From NCBI GenBank assembly GCA_963650915.1, contig CAVJMJ010000007.1, positions 21,001 to 85,000 on the forward strand: a stretch of DNA of 64,000 nt, written 5' to 3'. Under the pieces are notes generated by a model. It was given only the letters and a program-made list of their open reading frames with translations. It was not told where the DNA came from and made no database searches. Both the position numbers and the translations under genes were made by a program. The DNA is from UBA4636 sp963650915 (GTDB taxonomy: Bacteria > Bacillota > Clostridia > Christensenellales > Borkfalkiaceae). Position 1 is the first letter of the stretch. Every line of letters starts with the position of its first letter. Of this stretch, positions 16,158 through 25,439 are shown one piece after another.

Positions 16158-18413
16158 ATGAAAACCAAGTCACTCAAAATTTTTATATTATTTTTGGCAA
16201 TAGTGCTTTTTACGGGTTCGAGCGCACTTTTTTTGCCGTCAAGTATCGAGACATCGGCACTTTCTTCAAAAAACGAATTAATTTCTTTGCAAAAAGAAGT
16301 AAATTCGGATAATACCGCCACTACCGCTACATCTAAAAAATATTGGCTTGTTAATGTAAAATTTAGCGATTCCACGGATTTTGAGGAGGATTTTACCGAG
16401 ATTTTAAAAAGGACTTTTACGACGAGCAAACAGAGCGTAAAAGAATATTTTAAAACCGTTTCGGAAGGGAAATACGATTTCGACGCCGATTTTTTAAGCG
16501 AAACGGCAGTCGTACTCGATAAACCTCAAAATTATTACGAGCCTAAATATCATCATATAAGCGGTAATCTTTATACTCTTGTTAACCAAAACGGCTACGA
16601 CAATAGATATTTCGACGAGGAAGGTAACCCTTGCTCGTCCGAAAAAGAAGGCGCTAAACGGCATATAGACCGACTTTTGAGGGAAAGAGAACTCATAAAA
16701 GCCATTTGCTTAAAAGTAGAAAAATCAGAAAAAATTCTCGATAGCGACGGCGACGGAATTATCGACGGAATAAGTTTTATTATAAAGTCGGAAGGTGACG
16801 ATTTTTCTTGGGACGACCTTTTATGGCCGCACAGAAGCACTCTAAACGGTTATAGCGAACAACTTTTAAATCAATATTTTATACCGAACGAAAACGAAGT
16901 GTCTCCGCTTGATTTTCTTCCCGTAAAAATCAATGAAAAATCGGTTTTCGGATATACATTGTTTACGACGGAAGCCCTTTCAAAACAAAATATTAAAGAT
17001 TCCGACGGCAACGCAATATATTCGCCGTCGCTTGTCTGCCACGAATACATGCACGATTTGGGCATCGCCGATTATTACGCTTATAACGGTGACGGAAGTT
17101 TATATTCCGACGAGCCTGTCGGCGAACTCGATATAATGGGCGGTGTGGGTATTTTACCGCAAATGCCGTTAAGCTACACGAGGTATCGCCTCGGTTTTAT
17201 CGGTGACGAAAATATAGAACCCGTCGTAAGCGGTGGACGATACACACTTTTCCCCACGACGACGAGCAGTAAAATAAAGGCACTCAAACTCGTTTTGAAC
17301 GATTACGACGAAACGGGCGAGTACTTTATGATAGAGGCAAGGACTTCCGACGGCTCTTTTGTCGACGGAACTTTGTCGGGTTCGGGAATCGTCGTGTACA
17401 GAATCGACGAAAAAAACGCCTATTACGATTATGACGGAAGTTTAGGCACTCAAAATTTAGGCAACATGTACGGCGGAAACGAAGTTTACGTTTTTAGAAT
17501 TAACCACGGCGTTTTAAAAGACGCATCGGGGTTTTCTTACGCACTTTTAAACGGCAAAAACACAAAAATATCGCTTCAAAGCAGTAATAATTTTGCCGAT
17601 AACTCGACTATCGGTAATCTCGATAAGTCCGCATATAAGACCGTTATCGACCCAAACAGCGGACTTTTGGTTACTTCGCTTTGTTACGAAAACGGCAATA
17701 ACAGCGGAATTTTGTTGTCTAATATTACGTCGAATGCCGACGGCTCGTTTTCCTTTGATTTAAACTTTGACGAAATCATTACTAAGGATTTTTCGGCACA
17801 AATAAAAAGGCATTATAATAATAAAAATTATCTTGTAACTTGGAGCGGTGCAAAACGCGACGGCGACGTTAAAATTTACCTGTCCCGAACGGAAGGGATT
17901 CTTCGCTACAAAAACGGTGAGTATCTACTTAAAAAATCCGTAAGCCAATCTATGCTCGAAAGCGGAAACGTTTACGAAAACGAAGCCGTTTTTATAAATT
18001 CCACGGCGGCGTCCTACGGACAAGCGATATTGGCAAATACTACGGAAACGGTAGCCGTTTTTGCCGTTTGCGACGGCAAAGTTTATTACGTCGGCGTGTT
18101 AAACCCCGTAAAACCGACCTTTACGGAATACCTTTTCGGAACCACGAAATGGCTTGCCATGATAATATCTTTGCTCGTTATCCTCGTTTTGTCCGTCGCG
18201 GGGGTAATAATATATTCGGTTATAAAAGAAAAACGTAAAATGCAAAACGCCGAACCGGACGTCGACCTTTCCTCGGTTTACGGCGAAAATTATTGGATGA
18301 ATCAGGGCGACGACGAGCCGAACGGTGCCGACGGCGAAACCACGGACGACGAAAACGACGACGAAAATTCCGATGGCGAAAAAGCCGACGACGACCTAAA
18401 AAACGACGAATAA
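16158..18413 (+). CDS. M6-family metalloprotease (immune-inhibitor-A-like), membrane anchored, probably leaderless
   Basis: Secreted zinc protease. A signal peptide (KIFILFLAIVLFTGSSALF) is followed by a prodomain-like region and the zinc motif HEYMHDLGIAD (H295-H299, HExxHxxG). DIMGG with its Met-turn is also of the M6 type, and DSDGDGIIDG earlier is a likely calcium loop. Near the C-terminus one membrane segment (about residues 670-692) is followed by a strongly acidic cytoplasmic tail rich in D, E and N. The protein is thus probably anchored with the protease outside. I chose ATG 16158 over an upstream in-frame GTG because that GTG lies inside the promoter; the -10 is 6 nt before this ATG and there is no Shine-Dalgarno. 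Confidence 0.88.
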   Translation: MKTKSLKIFILFLAIVLFTGSSALFLPSSIETSALSSKNELISLQKEVNSDNTATTATSKKYWLVNVKFSDSTDFEEDFTEILKRTFTTSKQSVKEYFKTVSEGKYDFDADFLSETAVVLDKPQNYYEPKYHHISGNLYTLVNQNGYDNRYFDEEGNPCSSEKEGAKRHIDRLLRERELIKAICLKVEKSEKILDSDGDGIIDGISFIIKSEGDDFSWDDLLWPHRSTLNGYSEQLLNQYFIPNENEVSPLDFLPVKINEKSVFGYTLFTTEALSKQNIKDSDGNAIYSPSLVCHEYMHDLGIADYYAYNGDGSLYSDEPVGELDIMGGVGILPQMPLSYTRYRLGFIGDENIEPVVSGGRYTLFPTTTSSKIKALKLVLNDYDETGEYFMIEARTSDGSFVDGTLSGSGIVVYRIDEKNAYYDYDGSLGTQNLGNMYGGNEVYVFRINHGVLKDASGFSYALLNGKNTKISLQSSNNFADNSTIGNLDKSAYKTVIDPNSGLLVTSLCYENGNNSGILLSNITSNADGSFSFDLNFDEIITKDFSAQIKRHYNNKNYLVTWSGAKRDGDVKIYLSRTEGILRYKNGEYLLKKSVSQSMLESGNVYENEAVFINSTAASYGQAILANTTETVAVFAVCDGKVYYVGVLNPVKPTFTEYLFGTTKWLAMIISLLVILVLSVAGVIIYSVIKEKRKMQNAEPDVDLSSVYGENYWMNQGDDEPNGADGETTDDENDDENSDGEKADDDLKNDE

Positions 18414-18534
18414 GATAAAAACCGTATACGGTTTGAAAAAAACAAGGAAAATATAAACTTAAAAAAGTAGAAGAGAATGGCAAAAATGGAAAATATCGAA
18501 TGCGAAAAAGTCAGAAACGTTAAATTATGTTATG

Positions 18535-18690
18535 TAGGCGGAGGCTCTAAAAACCGGGCACGGGTTTTAAGGTTTTGTGCGTGCCAAAAAGCACGGCACG
18601 AATATTTTAAGTCGGTAAGCGATTGCGCTTGCCGACTTTTAGTTAAGAAACATATTAAAGCCCCGTTGTTTTTAAGCAACGGGGTTTTTA
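18535..18690 (+). ncRNA. Candidate structured RNA or 3' UTR: four consecutive hairpins ending in a terminator
   Basis: In ~150 nt there are four inverted repeats: AAAACC/GGTTTT (18549-18568), GTGCGTGC/GCAC-G-GCAC (18577-18599), AAGTCGGTAAGCG/CGCTTGCCGACTT (18609-18638), and GCCCCGTTG/CAACGGGG plus T-run (18660-18690), the last a classical terminator. A 76-codon open frame covers the area but looks like chance because it is made of the hairpin arms. It may be a small RNA or a structured tail of the protease message. It matches no RNA family I can name. Confidence 0.4.
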
Positions 18691-18706
18691 ACGCCGAAAA
18701 ATTTTA

Positions 18707-19093
18707 AAAACGTTAAATAACGGGCTTATAGGCGGACTTTTTATATCAAAAACAGTTTAAGTTATACGATAAATAACGTAAATTTCAACGACCGTTTTCT
18801 TACGATAACGTTACGTTTCTTAAAATAGCGTTACGGATACGTCGTTAACCGCAAAAGTCGTTTCTTTTTAAGGCACGGAAAAATCAAATCGGAAAACGTC
18901 GTTAAAAAAAGTAATGCGAAAGGCATAAACAGATAGAAAAGGCATAAATAGATAGCGAAGGTTAAAACAGATAACAAACGAGGTTTATATCTGTTAGAAA
19001 TGAAAAAAGAGCGTACATTGTATTTTTTTAATAAATATATTACCTCTTTTTAACAAATCTACAAAATATATTGCGTCTTTTTGAAAATCGGTA
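18707..19093. other. Gene-free interval with dispersed element and short tandem repeats
   Basis: It holds a dispersed element copy (18718-18744, TAACGGGCTTATAGG then CGGACTTTTTATA) and a 19-20 bp repeat GGCATAAACAGATAG-like at 18922, 18941 and 18961. No gene is seen; the promoter of the MFS gene follows. Confidence 0.65.
18718..18744. repeat. Dispersed palindromic element, copy g
   Basis: TAACGGGCTTATAGG then CGGACTTTTTATA, same orientation as copies at 4711 and 8046. Confidence 0.7.
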
Positions 19094-19122
19094 TTGACAA
19101 AATTTTGTATACGTGATATACT
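19094..19122 (+). promoter_or_regulatory. Strong sigma-A promoter of the MFS transporter gene
   Basis: TTGACA (19094-19099), 17 bp spacer, TATACT (19117-19122) with an extended -10 TG at 19114-19115. The message would have a ~55 nt leader. Confidence 0.88.
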
Positions 19123-19181
19123 ATTTTAGCAACCCGCAGATAATCGAAAGGGCGGGGTAATTTATGTAAGGAAGAAAAATC

Positions 19182-20459
19182 ATGAAACTCAACTACAAAC
19201 GCACAATTTTGGTAGGCTTTGCATTCTTTTTAATTTGCGCCTTCTGGCAAGCGTACGACACCATCGTGCCCCTTATTTTGACGAATAAGTTTGATATGCC
19301 GCAAACTTGGTCGGGCGTAATAATGGCACTCGACAACATATTCGCCGTTTTTATGCTTCCTTTTTTCGGTTCTTTATCGGATAAAACGAAAACAAAATTC
19401 GGCAGAAGAACTCCATTTATTTTCGTCGGCACGATATGTGCGGCAATTTCCTTTACCTTGCTCGGTTTTGCAACGAGCCTTGGGATGTTCATATTTTTAC
19501 TGCTTTTATCCCTTATATCCATGGCGATATTCCGTTCACCCGCAGTGGCTTTGATGCCCGACGTTACCGTAAAACCGTTAAGGTCCAAAGCTAACGCCGT
19601 TATAAACTTAATGGGAACCGTCGGCGGTATCATAATTTTGGTACTTGCCACCGTCTTTAAGACGAGTGAAACGGGAAAAACAGATTTCCGTTTTTATATT
19701 ATTGCCGTTTGTGCGGTAATGATAGTTGCGCTTTTGATTTTTATATTCACCGTAAAAGAGCCTTTATGGGCAAAAGAAATGCAAGAAGAAACGGAAAGAC
19801 TCGGTTGCGATAAGGAAACCGAAGAACGCGAAACCGTCGGCGGTAAACTTTCAAAAGGTCAATTCGTTTCGTTGATTTTGATACTTGCTTCGGTTGCACT
19901 TTGGTATATCGGTTACAACGCCGTTACTTCAAAATATTCGGTTTACGCTTCAAACTATCTTCACGTCAGTTATTCGACCACTTTGTTGATAGCGCAGGCG
20001 GCAGCCGTTATTAGTTATATTCCCGTAGGTATCGTCGCATCCAAACTCGGTAGAAGAAAAACCATATTAGCGGGTGTTTTAATGCTTTTCGGTTCCTTCT
20101 TAGGAGCGGCGTTTATAACTTCGGAAAGCCCCGCATGGCTTATGTATATTCTGTTTGCGCTTGCCGGTATAGGCTGGGCAACAATTAACGTTAACTCTTT
20201 CCCGATGGTCGTAGAACTTGCAAAAGGTTCTGACGTCGGTAAATACACCGGTTACTATTATACCGCATCCATGGCGGCGCAAATCGTTACCCCCGTGGTT
20301 TCGGGCTTGCTTATGGATAAAATAGGTTACCAGACGCTTTTCCCGTATGCGGCGGTTTTCGTTGCCCTTGCTTTCGTAACGATGTTCTTCGTAAGACACG
20401 GCGATTCTAAACCCGAAGCCAAAGTGGGCATCGAAGCACTCGACATTCAAGACGACTGA
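19182..20459 (+). CDS. MFS transporter, SLC45/GPH-like (sugar or nucleoside uptake suspected)
   Basis: A 425-residue protein with about 12 hydrophobic segments and a charged central loop (about residues 195-222). The cytoplasmic loop SDKTKTKFGRRTPF (about 67-80) is the MFS motif A variant found in SLC45/GPH-type disaccharide and glycoside carriers, and the N-terminal FWQAYDTIVPLIL segment fits that group. It has its own strong promoter and AAGGAAG ribosome site. It precedes the deo genes, which makes nucleoside or deoxyribose import plausible, but the substrate is not readable from the sequence. Confidence 0.85.
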   Translation: MKLNYKRTILVGFAFFLICAFWQAYDTIVPLILTNKFDMPQTWSGVIMALDNIFAVFMLPFFGSLSDKTKTKFGRRTPFIFVGTICAAISFTLLGFATSLGMFIFLLLLSLISMAIFRSPAVALMPDVTVKPLRSKANAVINLMGTVGGIIILVLATVFKTSETGKTDFRFYIIAVCAVMIVALLIFIFTVKEPLWAKEMQEETERLGCDKETEERETVGGKLSKGQFVSLILILASVALWYIGYNAVTSKYSVYASNYLHVSYSTTLLIAQAAAVISYIPVGIVASKLGRRKTILAGVLMLFGSFLGAAFITSESPAWLMYILFALAGIGWATINVNSFPMVVELAKGSDVGKYTGYYYTASMAAQIVTPVVSGLLMDKIGYQTLFPYAAVFVALAFVTMFFVRHGDSKPEAKVGIEALDIQDD

Positions 20460-20460
20460 T

Positions 20461-20580
20461 TTTCTATTTTAAAAAAAGTACCGCAGGGCGTTTTTAAAAT
20501 TTTTTATTTTAAAAAAAGTACCGCAGGGCGTTTTTATAATTTTCTATTTAAAAAAAAGCACCGCAAAGCGGTTTTAAAAA
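20461..20580. repeat. 40 bp tandem repeat, 3 copies
   Basis: Units with AAAAAAAGTACCGCAGGGCG start at 20471, 20511 and (diverged, ACCGCAAAGCG) 20551. Each carries a CCGC...GCGG-like half hairpin followed by T-runs. The array sits directly after the MFS stop and may contribute to termination. Confidence 0.85.
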
Positions 20581-20689
20581 GTTATCTCATAAAAAAAAGT
20601 TATTTCATAATAAAAAAAGGTTACCGTAAGGCGGGTTGAAAGTAATTACCGCCTTACGAACCGTATAAACATAACAAGGAGTACAAAAA

Positions 20690-21346
20690 ATGGACGTACA
20701 AGAAATTTTATCGAAATGCGACCACACGTTGCTCGGTCAAACGGCAACTTGGCAGGATATTAAAGCCGTTCTGGACGACGGCATCAAATACAAAACGGCA
20801 AGCGCATGCATACCGCCCTGCTATGTAAAAAAGGCAAAGGAATACGTAAAGGACAAACTCGCGATATGTACCGTTATAGGGTTTCCCAACGGCTACAACA
20901 CGACTACAGTCAAAGTTTTTGAAACGAATGAAGCAATAAAAGAGGGTGCCGACGAAATAGACATGGTTATAAATATCGGTGCGCTCAAAGAAAAAAATTA
21001 CGAATACGTTAAAAATGAAATTGCGGAAATCAAAAAGGCTTGCGGAAACAAAATTTTAAAAGTCATCATCGAAACATGCCTTTTAACCGAAGAAGAAAAA
21101 CTTATTATGTGCAGTATCGTTACCGAAGCGGGTGCGGACTATATTAAAACTTCCACAGGCTTTTCGACCGCCGGTGCAACGAGGGAAGACGTAAAATTAA
21201 TGCGTGAAAACGTAGGCAAAAACGTCCTCGTAAAGGCTGCGGGCGGTATTAAAAACTTGCAAGACGCCGAAGATTTTATAAAACTTGGCGCATCGAGGCT
21301 GGGTACGAGCAGAGTCGTTAAAGCGGTAAAAGCACTTAACGAATAA
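20690..21346 (+). CDS. deoC: Deoxyribose-phosphate aldolase
   Basis: Cleaves 2-deoxyribose 5-phosphate to acetaldehyde and glyceraldehyde 3-phosphate, the last step of deoxynucleoside catabolism. The 218-residue length is typical. IGFPNGYNTTTVKVFE, DEIDMVINIGALK (catalytic Asp), YIKTSTGFSTAGAT (Schiff-base Lys near residue 153) and VKAAGGIK (second Lys) are all present. It starts at ATG with AAGGAG upstream, and is the first gene of the salvage run. Confidence 0.97.
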   Translation: MDVQEILSKCDHTLLGQTATWQDIKAVLDDGIKYKTASACIPPCYVKKAKEYVKDKLAICTVIGFPNGYNTTTVKVFETNEAIKEGADEIDMVINIGALKEKNYEYVKNEIAEIKKACGNKILKVIIETCLLTEEEKLIMCSIVTEAGADYIKTSTGFSTAGATREDVKLMRENVGKNVLVKAAGGIKNLQDAEDFIKLGASRLGTSRVVKAVKALNE

Positions 21347-21395
21347 CAATGTAATCTCGGTTATCTATAAAAACAAGTTGCTTTGTTAATCGGCA

Positions 21396-21420
21396 AAAAC
21401 GGGGCTATAAGCCCGTTATT
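21396..21420. repeat. Dispersed palindromic element, copy h
   Basis: AAAACGGGGCTATAAGCC then CGTTATT between deoC and deoD. Here the core GGGCTATAAGCCC is a perfect short hairpin. Confidence 0.65.
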
Positions 21421-21450
21421 CAATAAAAAAATTAATCACGGAGGATTTTT

Positions 21451-22164
21451 ATGTCTATTCCCACCCCACACATTACGGCAAAAAAAGGTGATTTTGCAAA
21501 GACCGTTTTAATGCCGGGCGATCCTAAACGTTCAAAATTCATTGCGGAAAATTTTCTTGAAAACGCAGTACTCGTAAACGACGTAAGAGGCGTTCAAGGT
21601 TACACGGGATATTATAAAGGAAAACGAGTTTCCGTTATGGCTTCAGGCATGGGGCAACCCGCTATCGGTATATATTCGTACGAACTTTTCAAGTTTTACG
21701 ACGTTTCGAGCATTATCAGAGTAGGCTCTTGCGGGTCTTTAGATCCCGATTTAAAAGTGCGCGATATTATTCTTGCAATGGGTGCTTGCACCGACGGCAA
21801 TTTTGCCCATCAATACAGGCTTCCGGGGACTTTCAGTCCGATTGCAGACTTCGGCTTGCTTAAAGCGGCGGCGGAAGAATGCGACAAAGCGGGCGTACAC
21901 TATAAAGTAGGCAACATTTTCTCGTCCGACGTTTTTTACGACGACGCATCGAGCGGTATGGACTGGGCAAAAATGGGCGTTTTGGGGGTTGAAATGGAAT
22001 CGGCGGCTTTATATTGCAACGCCGCAAGACTCGGTAAAAAAGCCCTTTGTATTTGCACGGTAAGCGATTCTTTCGTTCGCCCCGAAGATAATACGACCGC
22101 CGAAGAAAGGCAAAATTCCTTTACTAAAATGATGGAAATTGCCTTAAATATTGCGGAAGAATAA
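21451..22164 (+). CDS. deoD: Purine-nucleoside phosphorylase, DeoD (hexameric) type
   Basis: Phosphorolysis of purine (deoxy)ribonucleosides to base and (deoxy)ribose 1-phosphate. The 237-residue length matches the bacterial hexameric form. MPGDPKRSKFIAE (phosphate site), IRVGSCGSL, GVEMESAALYCNAA (sugar-binding Glu) and CTVSDSFV (catalytic Asp region) are present. A GGAGG ribosome site precedes the ATG. It supplies substrate to DeoB. Confidence 0.97.
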   Translation: MSIPTPHITAKKGDFAKTVLMPGDPKRSKFIAENFLENAVLVNDVRGVQGYTGYYKGKRVSVMASGMGQPAIGIYSYELFKFYDVSSIIRVGSCGSLDPDLKVRDIILAMGACTDGNFAHQYRLPGTFSPIADFGLLKAAAEECDKAGVHYKVGNIFSSDVFYDDASSGMDWAKMGVLGVEMESAALYCNAARLGKKALCICTVSDSFVRPEDNTTAEERQNSFTKMMEIALNIAEE

Positions 22165-22341
22165 TTTTAGACGGCTAAAAATTATAGACGGCTAACAAAA
22201 TTTTAACGGTTATAAAATTAAAAACTTATGACTATTACGGCGGTTATTGACGCTCGTCAAATTTTCTTCTTTTTCGGATGAAAGAGGGGACGATTTGTTA
22301 CGATTCGCCGTATAACTTAGCATATAAAAAGAGAGGAAACA

Positions 22342-23502
22342 ATGAGTAAAAGATTATTTTTGATTGTTCTCGACAGTTTCGGCATCGGCTATGAGCCAGA
22401 CGCCTATTTGTGGCACGACGAAGGCAGTAATACTTTGGGCGCAATAAGAAACGCTCCTGAGTTTAATTGTCCTAATTTAAAAAATTTAGGTCTTTTTAAT
22501 ATCGACGGCGTCGGAAAAGGAGTGGAAAACCCTACCGCCGCTTACGCAAGGATGCAAGAATCTTCCATGGGTAAGGACACCACCATCGGTCATTGGGAAA
22601 TCGCGGGGATTATTTCGCCCACTCCTTTCCCGACCTATCCTAACGGGTTCCCGAAAGAAATCGTTTCGGAATTTGAAAGAAGAACGGGCAGAAAAACTTT
22701 GTGCAATAAGCCATATTCGGGTACCGAAGTCATTAAAGATTACGGCGAGGAAAGCATAAAAACGGGTGCGTTGATTATCTATACTTCGGCGGACAGCGTT
22801 TTTCAGATTGCCGCACACGAAGACGTGGTTCCCGTTCCCGAACTTTATCGCTATTGCGAAATCGCACGGGAAATTTTACAAGGCGAACACGCCGTCGGTA
22901 GAGTAATCGCTCGCCCGTTTGACGGTGAGTATCCCTTCCACAGAACGGCTCGTCGTCACGATTATTCACTCGTTCCCACCAAAACCACGATGCTCGATTT
23001 GTTGAAAAAAGCGGGTTACGATACCATTTCGGTCGGCAAAATTTACGATATTTTTGCGGGAAAATCCCTTTCGGAATCCAACCGCACCGTGTCTAACGCA
23101 GACGGCATGCAAAAGACTATGGATATTTCAAAGCGTGACTTTAACGGACTTTGCTTTACCAATTTAGTCGATTTCGACATGCTGTACGGGCATAGAAACG
23201 ACGTAAAGGGTTACGCTATGGCAATGACCGAGTTCGACAAATGGCTCGGTGACTTTTTAAAGGTAATTAAAGAGGACGATTTGTTGATGATTACCGCAGA
23301 CCACGGTTGCGATCCTTCTACGCCTTCTACCGATCACTCGAGAGAATACGTACCGATGCTTTTATACGGAAACAAAATAAAACCCGTCAACCTCGGTACC
23401 CGTCCGACTTTTGCGGATATGTCGGCAACCGTTTTGGAATATTTCGGCGTAGAAAAAGAAGACACGGCAGGCACGAGTTTTTTGCAAGAAGTTTTAAAAT
23501 AA
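22342..23502 (+). CDS. deoB: Phosphopentomutase
   Basis: Interconverts (deoxy)ribose 1- and 5-phosphate, linking the phosphorylases to DeoC. It has the alkaline-phosphatase superfamily metal motifs: VLDSFGIGYEPDA at the N-terminus, KDTTIGHWEIAG (nucleophile Thr loop), and MITADHGCDPSTPSTDHSREYVPML. The 386-residue length is typical. A ~170 bp gap separates it from deoD, with GAGAGGAA before the ATG. Confidence 0.97.
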   Translation: MSKRLFLIVLDSFGIGYEPDAYLWHDEGSNTLGAIRNAPEFNCPNLKNLGLFNIDGVGKGVENPTAAYARMQESSMGKDTTIGHWEIAGIISPTPFPTYPNGFPKEIVSEFERRTGRKTLCNKPYSGTEVIKDYGEESIKTGALIIYTSADSVFQIAAHEDVVPVPELYRYCEIAREILQGEHAVGRVIARPFDGEYPFHRTARRHDYSLVPTKTTMLDLLKKAGYDTISVGKIYDIFAGKSLSESNRTVSNADGMQKTMDISKRDFNGLCFTNLVDFDMLYGHRNDVKGYAMAMTEFDKWLGDFLKVIKEDDLLMITADHGCDPSTPSTDHSREYVPMLLYGNKIKPVNLGTRPTFADMSATVLEYFGVEKEDTAGTSFLQEVLK

Positions 23503-23504
23503 GT

Positions 23505-23533
23505 CAATAACGGGCTTATAGCCCCACTTATTA
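23505..23533. repeat. Dispersed palindromic element, copy i
   Basis: TCAATAACGGGCTTATAG then CCCCACTTATTATA, filling almost all the gap between deoB and cdd. Confidence 0.6.
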
Positions 23534-23550
23534 TAGATAAGAGGTGTAAA

Positions 23551-23955
23551 ATGACAGATAAAGAATTACTTAAAACGGCAATAGACGCAAGAAATGCCGC
23601 TTACACGCCCTATTCGCATTTCAGAGTAGGCGCCGCGCTTTTGACAAAAAGCGGAAAGGTTTATACGGGCGGTAATATAGAAAACGCAGGTTATACGCCG
23701 ACCGTTTGCGCCGAAAGAGTTGCCTTTTTTAAAGCCGTCAATAACGGCGAAAGAGAATTTTCCAAAATTGCGATAGCGGGCGGAAAGGAAGGCGAAGACG
23801 TCGTCTTTTGTGCGCCGTGCGGTGTTTGCCGTCAGGTAATGGCGGAATTTTGCGACGACGAATTTGAAGTTATTTTAGGGACGCTCGATAATTTTAAGGT
23901 GTATAAATTAGACGAAGTTCTTCCGTTCAGATTCGGACCGAAAGATTTGGCGTAA
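23551..23955 (+). CDS. cdd: Cytidine deaminase
   Basis: Deaminates (deoxy)cytidine to (deoxy)uridine. The 134-residue homotetrameric type shows YTPYSHFRVGAALL, the zinc/catalytic motif VCAERVAFF (Cys and Glu), and PCGVCRQVMAEF with the other two zinc Cys. AAGAGGTG lies before the ATG. Its product feeds DeoA next door. Confidence 0.97.
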   Translation: MTDKELLKTAIDARNAAYTPYSHFRVGAALLTKSGKVYTGGNIENAGYTPTVCAERVAFFKAVNNGEREFSKIAIAGGKEGEDVVFCAPCGVCRQVMAEFCDDEFEVILGTLDNFKVYKLDEVLPFRFGPKDLA

Positions 23956-23961
23956 AACTAT

Positions 23962-23990
23962 TAAAAGTCGCGCTATAAGTCGAAAAACGA
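23962..23990. repeat. Dispersed palindromic element, copy j (degenerate)
   Basis: AAAAGTCGCGCTATAAG then TCGAAAAACGACG between cdd and deoA. Confidence 0.5.
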
Positions 23991-24034
23991 CGATTTTATA
24001 TTAGCAAAAATGCTTAAAAAGAGAGATTTCGATT

Positions 24035-25336
24035 ATGAGAATGTACGATATCATTAAGAAAAAACGGGACGGAGAAAGGCTTACGGACGAAGAAATCCGT
24101 TGGTTTATCGATGGCTACGTAAAAGGGGAAATTCCCGATTATCAGGTTTCGGCTTTGCTTATGGCAATTTATTTTCAAGACATGGATCTTGACGAAACGG
24201 CGGCACTTACCATGGCGGTAAGAGATTCCGGCGATAAACTCGATTTTTCCGACGTAAAAGGAATAAGAGTAGACAAACATTCTACGGGCGGTGTCGGCGA
24301 TAAAACCAGTTTGATAGTAGCCCCCATCGTGGCAACCCTCGGCGTCAAAGTCGCAAAAATGAGCGGAAGAGGTTTGGGTCACACGGGCGGAACGATTGAC
24401 AAACTCGAATCCATCCCCGGGTTTAAAACCGACCTCGACAAAAAAGAATTTATAAAAATCGTCAACGACGTAGGCGTTGCAATCGTCGGGCAAAGTGCGG
24501 AACTCGCCCCTGCGGACAAACTTTTGTACGCTTTAAGGGATGTAACTGCGACGGTGGAATCCAAACCGCTTATAGTTTCGAGCATTATGGGCAAAAAACT
24601 TGCCGCCGACGACGACTGCATAGTTTTGGACGTAAAAACGGGCAGCGGTTCCTTTATGAAAACCGTTGAGGACAGCAAAACCCTTGCAAAAACGATGGTC
24701 GACATCGGCAAAAAGGCGGGTAAAAAAATGCTTGCCGTTATCACCGACATGGACAGACCGCTCGGCAACAACATCGGCAACGCTTTGGAAGTTAAAGAAG
24801 CCGTTGCGACTTTGCGCGGACAAGGTCCGGAAGATTTAACCGAACTTTGCATAGCCCTTGCCTCGAACATGCTTTATCTTGCCGAAAAGGGTAGTTATGA
24901 AGAATGCGAAAACAGCGTAAAGAAAGTAATTGCGGACGGTTCCGCCCTCGACACTCTTGCCAAAATGGTCAAGGCGCAAGGCGGTGACGAAAGAGTTATT
25001 TACGATACCGACCTTTTTGAAAAAGCAAAATATTCTTACGCCGTCGTAGCGAACAAAGAAGGCTATATTACACACGTAAACACCGAGGGCTACGGCATTG
25101 CCGCACTCGTTTTGGGTGCGGGGAGAAACACCAAAGAGGACGTTATCGACTTTAAAGCGGGTATAATTTTAAACAAGAAAACGGGCGACTATATAACAAA
25201 AGGCGAAACGGTGGCAACGCTTTATACGGATAACTTTGCTTCGATTGAAGACGCCGCTTCAAGGCTACTTTCGGCAACGGTTATTTCCGACGAAAAACCC
25301 GCCTATAAGCCCATTATCCTCGGAAAAGTCGAATAA
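24035..25336 (+). CDS. pdp: Pyrimidine-nucleoside phosphorylase
   Basis: Phosphorolysis of thymidine, deoxyuridine and uridine. The 433-residue length is typical of the pdp/deoA group. DKHSTGGVGDKTSL (phosphate loop), GRGLGHTGGTIDKLE (family signature region), KTGSGSFMKT and LGNNIGNALEVKEA are all conserved. The Bacillota enzymes are usually broad-specificity Pdp, hence the symbol. The dispersed element core CCCGCCTATAAGCCC occurs inside the 3' coding end (25298-25324), encoding PAYKPII. Confidence 0.95.
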   Translation: MRMYDIIKKKRDGERLTDEEIRWFIDGYVKGEIPDYQVSALLMAIYFQDMDLDETAALTMAVRDSGDKLDFSDVKGIRVDKHSTGGVGDKTSLIVAPIVATLGVKVAKMSGRGLGHTGGTIDKLESIPGFKTDLDKKEFIKIVNDVGVAIVGQSAELAPADKLLYALRDVTATVESKPLIVSSIMGKKLAADDDCIVLDVKTGSGSFMKTVEDSKTLAKTMVDIGKKAGKKMLAVITDMDRPLGNNIGNALEVKEAVATLRGQGPEDLTELCIALASNMLYLAEKGSYEECENSVKKVIADGSALDTLAKMVKAQGGDERVIYDTDLFEKAKYSYAVVANKEGYITHVNTEGYGIAALVLGAGRNTKEDVIDFKAGIILNKKTGDYITKGETVATLYTDNFASIEDAASRLLSATVISDEKPAYKPIILGKVE

Positions 25337-25439
25337 TTCGATTATAAAAAAATCAAACGAAAAAATCGCAAATATACGATAAGGGGCGCCTCGATTGCGG
25401 CGAAAAATGCGATTAAATAAACATCGAGAGATATTTTTT

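Noticed and set aside
18477..18707. 76-codon frame after the M6 protease
   Set aside because: It is made of the arms of consecutive hairpins, including the terminator, so a structured RNA or UTR is more likely.
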